Shown here piece by piece: positions 58,425 to 64,000 of a DNA stretch of 64,000 bases. Location: NCBI RefSeq assembly GCF_963378105.1, contig NZ_OY726398.1:1240001-1304000 (forward strand), written 5' to 3'. Under the pieces are notes generated by a model. The model made no database searches. It had not been told where the DNA came from and saw only the letters and a program-made list of their open reading frames with translations. Positions within the stretch are counted from its first letter, which is position 1, and each line of letters starts with the position of its first letter. The position numbers were made by a program, and so were the translations under genes. This DNA is from Mycolicibacter sp. MU0102 (GTDB lineage Bacteria; Actinomycetota; Actinomycetes; Mycobacteriales; Mycobacteriaceae).

Positions 58425-59027
58425 GTGAGTGAGGATCTGGACCGGGTGCGCGAGCATGTCCGACGGCACTTTGCGGGCGTTGCCGCCGAGCCCGACACGG
58501 CGCGGGTGACGTTTCTGGGAGTCGAGCCCATCGAGGTGTTGCGGTTCGGACCCGGACCCGACCGGATGGTGCATTACGTCTCGGCCGGTTGCTCGCGCCA
58601 CCCCATGGGGGACCCCGGTCAGCTCCTCGCCGATCCGGTACACGGTCCCCGGGCCGAAATCGTTGTGAGCCTGCGTTCCTCGGGTTCTGACACCGGGCTG
58701 GCCCGCAGCCTTGCCGCGGTGGCGGCCGCGCCGGTGGTCGAAGGGGTGGTGCTGGCGCCCGATGCGCTGATCGACCTCGGGGGTCCGCTGTGGACCGGAC
58801 CGTCGGGTCCGGTGCCGTTCACCGCGGTATTGCTGGGAGACAGCGACATCGCCGAGTTGACGCTGGCCGCGCCGCGGGAGCCGGTGCGGTTCTTGTCGGC
58901 CACCCCGATCACCGCGACCGAGGCAGCGTGGGTGCGGCTCAAGGGCGCCGAGGCGATGCGCGAGGCCTGGCGCGCCGACGGTGTAGACGTCTTCGACCCG
59001 GACCGTCCCGCGTCCCAGCCTCAGTAA
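58425..59027 (+). CDS. SUFU (suppressor-of-fused-like) domain protein
   Basis: This 200-aa protein with no signal peptide has a SUFU-like pattern: VREHVRRHFAG, EVLRFGPGPDRMVHYVSAGCSRHPMG, AEIVVSLR, and FLSATPITATEAAWVRLKGAEAMREAW. Bacterial SUFU proteins are mostly known as immunity proteins in toxin loci, but no toxin is next to it. It begins 7 bp after sugC, so it is co-transcribed with the trehalose importer. M. tuberculosis lacks it at this place. Its role is unknown. Confidence 0.8.
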   Translation: MSEDLDRVREHVRRHFAGVAAEPDTARVTFLGVEPIEVLRFGPGPDRMVHYVSAGCSRHPMGDPGQLLADPVHGPRAEIVVSLRSSGSDTGLARSLAAVAAAPVVEGVVLAPDALIDLGGPLWTGPSGPVPFTAVLLGDSDIAELTLAAPREPVRFLSATPITATEAAWVRLKGAEAMREAWRADGVDVFDPDRPASQPQ

Positions 59028-59036
59028 CCGGGGCGC

Positions 59037-60071
59037 TCAGAGCCAGCCGTTGCGGCGGAACGCGCGGTAGAGCACTGCGGAGATCACACACATACCCGCC
59101 ACCACCATCGGGTAGCCGAAAGCCCAGTGCAGCACCGGCATGCGGTCGAAGTTCATGCCGTAGATGCCGGCGATCATGGTCGGGACGGCGATGATGCCGG
59201 CCCACGCCGACATCTTGCGCATGTCGGTGTTCTGCTGCATGCCCACCCGCGCCAGCGCGGCCTGCACCAGCGAGCTCAGCAGCTCGTCGTAGCCGGCGAT
59301 CTGCTCGGCGGCGCGGGTCTGATGATCGGCGACGTCGCGCAGATAGCGCCGGACCTCTTTGGAGATCAGATCCCGATAGTCGGTCTGCATCCGGTCGAAC
59401 GGCACCGACAGTGGCGCGACCGCGCGCCGCAGCTCGACGACCTCGCGCTTGATCTGATAAATCGGCTCGACGTCGGTTCGGGTGCCGGGCGCGAACGCCG
59501 TCTCCTCGATAACGTCGATGTCGCTTTCCATGAGGTTGGTCACCTCCACGTAGCGGTCCACCACGTAGTCGGCGATGGCATGCATCACGGCAAACGGGCC
59601 CAGCCGCATCTGCTCGGGATCGGTGTCCATCCTCTTGCGGACATCGGCCAAGCCGCTGTGCTCGCCGTGCCGGACGGTGACCACGAAGTTCTTGCCGACG
59701 AAGATCATGATCTCGCCCGTTTCGACGATCTCGCGCGGCAGCACCGCCGATTCGTGCGGCACGTAGTTGACCGTCTTGAGCGCTAGGAACAACGTGTCGT
59801 CGTAGCGCTCCAGCTTGGGCCGTTGATGCGCCTGAACAGCGTCTTCGACGGACAGCGGGTGTAGTTGGAAGGTGGTGGCCACGCCCTGCATCTGGGCCTC
59901 GCCCGGCTCATGCAGGCCCACCCAGACGAATGCTTCTTGGCCACCGGCCTCGATCTCGCGCACCTTGGCCCGCGCGCCGGCGGGGGTGAATTCGCCGGGA
60001 ATCCGCTCGCCTTCTGCATAGACACCGCAGTCGACCAGCACTCGGGGTGTCGGGTCTTGCAACGCCGTCAT
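59037..60071 (-). CDS. corA: magnesium/cobalt transporter CorA
   Basis: This 344-aa CorA has a large cytoplasmic domain (EEAFVWVGLHEP-like start, FVVTVRHGEHSGL, VVELRRAVAPL), a long stalk helix and two C-terminal transmembrane helices, the first ending in the signature G305-M306-N307 (IYGMNFDRMP). It forms a pentameric Mg2+ channel. ATG 60071 has a strong ggagggag RBS; an 11-codon extension is rejected. It is convergent with the SUFU gene and corresponds to Rv1239c. Confidence 0.95.
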   Translation of the reverse strand: MTALQDPTPRVLVDCGVYAEGERIPGEFTPAGARAKVREIEAGGQEAFVWVGLHEPGEAQMQGVATTFQLHPLSVEDAVQAHQRPKLERYDDTLFLALKTVNYVPHESAVLPREIVETGEIMIFVGKNFVVTVRHGEHSGLADVRKRMDTDPEQMRLGPFAVMHAIADYVVDRYVEVTNLMESDIDVIEETAFAPGTRTDVEPIYQIKREVVELRRAVAPLSVPFDRMQTDYRDLISKEVRRYLRDVADHQTRAAEQIAGYDELLSSLVQAALARVGMQQNTDMRKMSAWAGIIAVPTMIAGIYGMNFDRMPVLHWAFGYPMVVAGMCVISAVLYRAFRRNGWL

Positions 60072-60244
60072 GGCCGCTCTCCCTCCGGCGCAGGTGCCGG
60101 TCAAATGCTACGCGTCTGGCGTCAACGTGCACGGTGAGCGCGATGGCGGGCGGGAGGTCCCGAACTTTCGGCGACGACGCCGGTGCGCTAGTTTCGACCC
60201 GGACCAAAGCCAGACCAGCCGAACTCGTTCGAGGAGCACTTGAC

Positions 60245-61234
60245 GTGAGCAAAACCCCACTCAAGGTGGCCGTCACCGGCGCCGCCGGCCAGATCGGCTA
60301 CAGCCTGTTGTTCCGCCTGGCCAGCGGCTCGTTGCTGGGCCCCGACCAGCCGATCGAACTGCGCCTGCTGGAGATCGAGCCTGCCCTCAAGGCGCTCGAG
60401 GGTGTTGTCATGGAGCTCGACGACTGTGCCTTCCCGCTGCTGTCGGGTGTGCAGATCGGCTCGGACGCGAACAAGATCTTTGACGGCGTCAACCTGGCGC
60501 TGCTGGTCGGCGCCCGCCCGCGTGGGCCGGGCATGGAGCGCAGTGACCTGCTCGAGGCCAACGGTGCGATCTTCACCGCGCAGGGCAAGGCCCTCAACGC
60601 GGTCGCGGCCTCCGACATCCGGGTGGGTGTGACCGGCAACCCGGCCAACACCAACGCGCTGATCGCGATGACCAACGCCCCCGACATCCCCAACGAGCGC
60701 TTCTCCGCGCTGACCCGCCTGGACCACAACCGGGCCATCTCGCAGCTGGCCGCCAAGACCGGCGCCAAGGTCACCGACATCAAGAAGATGACCATCTGGG
60801 GCAACCACTCCGCGAGCCAGTACCCGGACCTGTTCCACGCCGAGGTCGGCGGGCGTAACGCCGCCGAGGTCGTGAACGACCAGGCCTGGATCGAGAACGA
60901 CTTCATCCCCACCGTCGCCAAGCGTGGCGCGGCGATCATCGACGCTCGTGGCGCCTCGTCGGCGGCCTCCGCCGCGTCGGCCACCGTCGACGCGGCGCGG
61001 AGCTGGCTGCTCGGCACTCCCGACAATGACTGGGTCTCGATGGCCGTGGTCTCCGACGGCTCCTACGGTGTGCCGGAGGGCCTGATCTCGTCGTTCCCGG
61101 TCACCACCAAGAACGGTGACTGGAGCATTGTGCAGGGCCTGGAGATCGACGCCTTCTCCCGCAGCCGGATCGATGCCTCGACCGCCGAGCTGGCCGAGGA
61201 GCGCGAGGCTGTCACCGGACTGGGCCTGATCTAA
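60245..61234 (+). CDS. mdh: malate dehydrogenase
   Basis: This 329-aa enzyme, identical in length to Rv1240, interconverts malate and oxaloacetate with NAD. The NAD-binding TGAAGQIG (11-18), substrate loop ARPRGPGMERSDLL, NPANTNALIA, RLDHNRAISQLA and catalytic H188 (IWGNHSASQYPD) are present. GTG 60245 has a gaggag RBS; TAGTTT near 60188 is a -10 candidate. A malic enzyme acting on the same metabolite is encoded just downstream. Confidence 0.96.
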   Translation: MSKTPLKVAVTGAAGQIGYSLLFRLASGSLLGPDQPIELRLLEIEPALKALEGVVMELDDCAFPLLSGVQIGSDANKIFDGVNLALLVGARPRGPGMERSDLLEANGAIFTAQGKALNAVAASDIRVGVTGNPANTNALIAMTNAPDIPNERFSALTRLDHNRAISQLAAKTGAKVTDIKKMTIWGNHSASQYPDLFHAEVGGRNAAEVVNDQAWIENDFIPTVAKRGAAIIDARGASSAASAASATVDAARSWLLGTPDNDWVSMAVVSDGSYGVPEGLISSFPVTTKNGDWSIVQGLEIDAFSRSRIDASTAELAEEREAVTGLGLI

Positions 61235-61431
61235 GGCCTCGGGCCCGGCGGGTCGACCTCCTGCGCCAGCTGTACGCGGGAGGTCGGCCCCAGCTTGGTG
61301 TGGACGTGGGTCGGATGCGTCTGCACGGTGCGCGGTGAAGCGACGAGCCGAGCGGCAATGTCCCGTGTTTGCTTCGTCGTGGTCCCGCTCAGCCCGCTCG
61401 GGTTCGTCTCGAGCAAACGCAAGGCGCCCAC
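61231..61431 (-). pseudogene. remnant of a LuxR-family regulator (C-terminal HTH)
   Basis: The minus-strand frame reads ALRLLE..., DIAARLVASPRTVQTHPTHVHTKLGPTSRVQLAQEV, the recognition helices of a LuxR-type HTH with several damaging changes (Pro in the recognition helix and turn; GLSGTTTKQTR where a xGLTNRE-type helix is expected). No ATPase or receptor domain precedes it: the sequence upstream (61432-61660) has only short interrupted frames. It overlaps the mdh stop by 4 bp. It is most likely a decayed fragment. Confidence 0.65.
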
Positions 61432-61694
61432 GCGGTATTCGGTCCCATGGTCCGGTACCAGCCTGTCGCTGCGGAGACGCCGTCATCGGCCCCTTGCTGT
61501 GCCGCAGGAAGATCGCCGAGCACTAGCGCAGTTTCGGCTCGGCGCCAAGCGGAATGTGGCGGCAACCTGGCTGTAGACGCCGACGTGATGCCGGCAAATC
61601 ATCAGCGAAAGCGCGTAGCTGCGCACGCGGGATGCCTTGGCTGCCCCCAGCCGATCGAATGAATGTAAAACCAGCGCAGTACCCTGGCCTATCG
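61432..61694. other. 263-bp region upstream of malic enzyme, no intact gene
   Basis: This probably contains further decayed 5' sequence of the LuxR remnant on the minus strand; a shifted frame there reads RQAGTGPWDRIPRG, which may be older coding sequence. The malic enzyme promoter should lie at the right end: TACCCT at 61680-61685 is 9 nt before the ATG. Confidence 0.4.
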
Positions 61695-62885
61695 ATGCCC
61701 GAGAATCTTGCGAACATGGCCAACAGCACGCCGATCGTCATCGGAGACGAAGAGATCTTCGAAGCCCACACGGGCGGGAAGATCTCAGTCGACCTCAAAA
61801 CCCCGCTGGACACCCAGCGCGCGTTGTCGATCGCCTACACCCCGGGAGTGGCGCAGGTCAGTCGCGCCATCGCCGCGGACCACACGCTGGCGGCCCGCTA
61901 CACCTGGGCGCACCGGCTGGTGGCCGTGGTCAGCGACGGTACGTCGGTGCTCGGGCTGGGTGACCTCGGCCCGACGGCGTCCCTGCCGGTGATGGAGGGC
62001 AAGGCCGCGCTGTTCAAGACGTTCGCCGGCCTGGACTCCATTCCGATCGTGCTGGACACCAAGGACCCGGACGAGATCGTCGAGACGCTGGTGCGGCTGC
62101 GCCCGTCGTTCGGGGCGGTCAATCTAGAGGACATCTCCGCCCCGCGATGCTTCGAGATTGAGCGGCGCGTGATCGAGGCGCTGGACTGCCCGGTGATGCA
62201 CGATGACCAGCACGGCACCGCGATCGTGGCCTTGGCGGCCCTGCTGGGTGCGGCCAAGGTGCTCGACCGCGACATCGCGTCGCTGCGGGTGGTGGTTTCC
62301 GGTGCCGGCGCTGCGGGTGTGGCCTGCGCGAACATCCTGCTCTCGAGGGGCATCTCGGAGATGATCGTGCTGGATTCGCAGGGCGTGCTGCATCCAGAGC
62401 GCTCCGGCATGAACGACGTCAAGCTGGAGCTGGCGCAGCGGACCAATCCTCGTGGCCTTACCGGCGGTCTGGCCGAGGCTCTGGCCGGCGCCGATGTCTT
62501 CCTGGGCGCGTCCGGAGGCGTGGTGCCCGAGGAGCTGATCGCGTCGATGGCGCCGGGTGGCGTGGTGTTCGCACTGTCGAACCCCGACCCTGAGATCCAC
62601 CCCGACCTGGCAGCCAAGTACGCGGCGGTGGTGGCGACCGGCCGCAGCGATTTCCCCAACCAGATCAACAACGTGCTGGCCTTCCCGGGCGTGTTCCGTG
62701 GTGCGCTGGACGCCGGTGCGCGCCGGATCACCGAGGCGATGAAGTTGGCTGCGGCAGAGGCGATTTTCTCCGTCGTCGCCGACGAGCTGGCGCCAGACCG
62801 TATTGTGCCCAGCCCGCTGGACCCGCGGGTCGAGCCGGCCGTTGCGGCCGCTGTTGCGGCGGCGGCCGCCGACTCCGCGTCGTAG
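61695..62885 (+). CDS. short-form malic enzyme (NAD(P)-dependent)
   Basis: This 396-aa enzyme decarboxylates malate to pyruvate. It has AHTGGKISVDLKTPLDT, SIAYTPGVAQVSRAIA, the catalytic VMEGKAALFKTFAG lysine region, NLEDISAPRCFEIE, PVMHDDQHGTAIVALAAL and the Rossmann VVSGAGAAGVACANILL. It is the two-domain form without a phosphotransacetylase tail and differs from the longer Mez (Rv2332) of M. tuberculosis. ATG 61695 is used; ATG 61716 is possible. It lies just downstream of mdh. Confidence 0.92.
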   Translation: MPENLANMANSTPIVIGDEEIFEAHTGGKISVDLKTPLDTQRALSIAYTPGVAQVSRAIAADHTLAARYTWAHRLVAVVSDGTSVLGLGDLGPTASLPVMEGKAALFKTFAGLDSIPIVLDTKDPDEIVETLVRLRPSFGAVNLEDISAPRCFEIERRVIEALDCPVMHDDQHGTAIVALAALLGAAKVLDRDIASLRVVVSGAGAAGVACANILLSRGISEMIVLDSQGVLHPERSGMNDVKLELAQRTNPRGLTGGLAEALAGADVFLGASGGVVPEELIASMAPGGVVFALSNPDPEIHPDLAAKYAAVVATGRSDFPNQINNVLAFPGVFRGALDAGARRITEAMKLAAAEAIFSVVADELAPDRIVPSPLDPRVEPAVAAAVAAAAADSAS

Positions 62886-62893
62886 AGCGCACG

Positions 62894-63748
62894 GTGCCCA
62901 GGCCGCTAGGACATCACCTGCGCCGCCTGGCGTTCGGATGTGCGGCTGCGCTGATCGCCGGTTGTAGTGCCCACCCGGGGCCGCCGCTGACTGTGGGAAT
63001 GTCGTCGGATCCGCAGTCGCAGGTCCTGGGCCATCTGTATGCGAGCGCGCTGCGCGGTACCGGTGCCGCGGTGCGGCTTGAGGTCGTCGCCGATCCGGTA
63101 GCCGGGTTGGATGCGGGGGAGTTGACCGTCGTCCCCGGTTTCACCGGCCGCTTCTTGGCGACGTTCGCGCGCGATTCCGCAGCCCGCTCCGATCGGGGCG
63201 TCTACTGGGCGCTGGCCGGCGCGCTGCCGGAGGGTCTCGCGGTCGGTGACTACGCCATGACCGCCGAGGACAAGCCCACATTGGCCGTGACGAAGGCGAC
63301 CGCGACCGCGTGGGGCGGCACCGACCTGCCCGCGCTCGTCAAACATTGCACCGGCTTGACGGTCGGCGCTGTCGCGGGAGCGCTGGCGCCGACTGTGGTG
63401 GGCCGTTGCCGGCTGCCGAAGTTACGCGAATTCCCTGATGACGCGGCGCTGTTCGCTGCGCTGAAGGCCCGCCAGATCACCGCGGCGTGGTCCAGTACTG
63501 CCGACCCTGACGTACCGCAAGGGACCGTGCTGCTCACCGATGCGCGCCCCGCACTGGTGCGCGCCGAGAATGTGGTGCCGCTGTATCGCCGAAATGAGTT
63601 GACCGAGGCCCAACTGTTGGCGGTCAATCAGGTGGCCGGCGTGCTCGACACCGATGCACTGATCGACATGCGCCGACAGGTGGGCGACGGCGCCGACCCA
63701 CAGGTTGTCGTGGACGCTTTCTTGGACGAGCACCCGCTGGGGCGCTAG
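62894..63748 (+). CDS. lpqZ: osmoprotectant-type substrate-binding lipoprotein LpqZ
   Basis: This 284-aa protein begins at GTG 62894, 8 bp after the malic enzyme gene. The signal FGCAAALIAGC has lipidated C24, followed by an OpuAC-like fold (VGMSSDPQSQVLGHLYASALRGTG, TVVPGFTGRFLATF, ALPEGLAVGDYAMTAEDKPTLAV). Binding of a quaternary amine is the family expectation, but no permease or ATPase is adjacent. It matches Rv1244. Confidence 0.9.
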   Translation: MPRPLGHHLRRLAFGCAAALIAGCSAHPGPPLTVGMSSDPQSQVLGHLYASALRGTGAAVRLEVVADPVAGLDAGELTVVPGFTGRFLATFARDSAARSDRGVYWALAGALPEGLAVGDYAMTAEDKPTLAVTKATATAWGGTDLPALVKHCTGLTVGAVAGALAPTVVGRCRLPKLREFPDDAALFAALKARQITAAWSSTADPDVPQGTVLLTDARPALVRAENVVPLYRRNELTEAQLLAVNQVAGVLDTDALIDMRRQVGDGADPQVVVDAFLDEHPLGR

Positions 63749-63765
63749 GGGCAGGACCCCCTAGC
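63744..63765. terminator. stop-codon hairpin between lpqZ and the SDR gene
   Basis: GCTAGGGG (63744-63751) and CCCCTAGC (63758-63765) form a perfect 8-bp stem with a 6-nt loop. The TAG stops of both convergent genes lie in the stem. Confidence 0.6.
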
Positions 63766-64000
63766 TGGGCCGGAATTTGGGCATGGCGAACGAGAACAGG
63801 CGTTGGTATCGCGAGCCCAGGATGCGCACGAGCAGGTCCAAAACCCGCGCGTCGTTTCCGATGAGCACGCGGGCCCGGTTTTTGCTGACGCCGTTGAGGA
63901 TCACTCGGGCCGCCTCTTCGGCAGTGGTAGAGGCCAGCCGCCGGTCGAAGAACTCGGCCATGCTCGCGGCGTCCAGCCCTTCGGCGACGGTGGCGTTGCG
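63761..64000 (-). CDS. short-chain dehydrogenase, C-terminal part (runs off the window)
   Basis: Only the last 79 codons are inside the window. The visible part (VAEGLDAASMAEFFDRRLASTTAEEAARVILNG, RARVLIGNDARVLDLLVRILGSRYQRLF, ending AMPKFRPS) matches the C-terminal segment of membrane-associated SDR proteins such as Rv1245c. The catalytic Tyr/Lys and Rossmann motif are beyond the edge, so the assignment rests on this tail and on position beside lpqZ. Confidence 0.7.
   Translation of the reverse strand, partial: RNATVAEGLDAASMAEFFDRRLASTTAEEAARVILNGVSKNRARVLIGNDARVLDLLVRILGSRYQRLFSFAMPKFRPS

Overview
The window is chromosomal DNA of a Mycobacterium-type actinobacterium. It is GC-rich, and nearly every gene is a recognisable homologue, in the same order and orientation, of the M. 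tuberculosis stretch from fbiC (Rv1173) to Rv1245c. Homologies and Rv correspondences come from remembered protein sequences and family motifs, not from a search. The species cannot be fixed. No tRNA, rRNA, CRISPR array or insertion sequence was seen.

Layout. 1-9.5 kb: fbiC, then two tandem glycine-rich PGRS proteins that carry a Sec signal peptide instead of a PE domain. 9.5-17.1 kb: a padR-fadH operon with a long palindromic operator, dapC behind a short upstream ORF, a secreted HNH protein, psuG, rocA and an AhpD-like gene whose start codon lies inside a CsoR-type palindrome. 17.2-24 kb: a SufR-like regulator, fadD36, a small lipoprotein and a TetR/MmpS/MmpL export module. 23.9-36.9 kb: dapD/dapE (lysine and peptidoglycan), an ATPase, a LOG protein, fadD6, folP2-gpgS (methylglucose lipopolysaccharide), a DivIVA-like protein, tag, a DUF3117 gene and the divergent glgM/glgC pair (alpha-glucan). 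36.9-43.7 kb: a third Sec-PGRS protein fused to DUF2599, duplicated isoprenylcysteine-methyltransferase-like genes, a drug-efflux ABC pair with its RaaS repressor, and an O-methyltransferase. 43.9-47.3 kb: the envelope-stress cluster sigE-rseA-htrA-tatB. 47.3-54 kb: mrp, a lytic transglycosylase, a DUF1003 protein, a MgtE_N/CBS protein, a CitE-like lyase, a frameshifted membrane protein and a stress-protein-like gene. 54-64 kb: the trehalose importer lpqY-sugABC followed by a SUFU-domain gene, corA, mdh, a decayed LuxR remnant, a malic enzyme, lpqZ and the 3' end of an SDR gene.

Relative to M. tuberculosis the window lacks TB8.4, fdxC, the Rv1179c-1186c lipid cluster, putB/sigI, the Rv1194c-1200 ESX/PE/PPE block, PE14 and Rv1225c-1228. 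Some of these places are taken by Sec-PGRS genes, psuG or the MmpSL module.

Two regulatory themes run through the window. First, about fifteen genes have a TANNNT -10 box exactly 6-7 nt before the start codon, the signature of leaderless mRNAs; several compact divergent promoters (dapD/dapE, ATPase/LOG, DUF2127/folP2, glgM/glgC) are built this way. Second, short cysteine-containing upstream ORFs precede fbiC, dapC and the DUF3117 gene and end on, or overlap, the main start codon, which suggests translational coupling. Convergent pairs are separated by long near-perfect hairpins or by interlocked stop codons.
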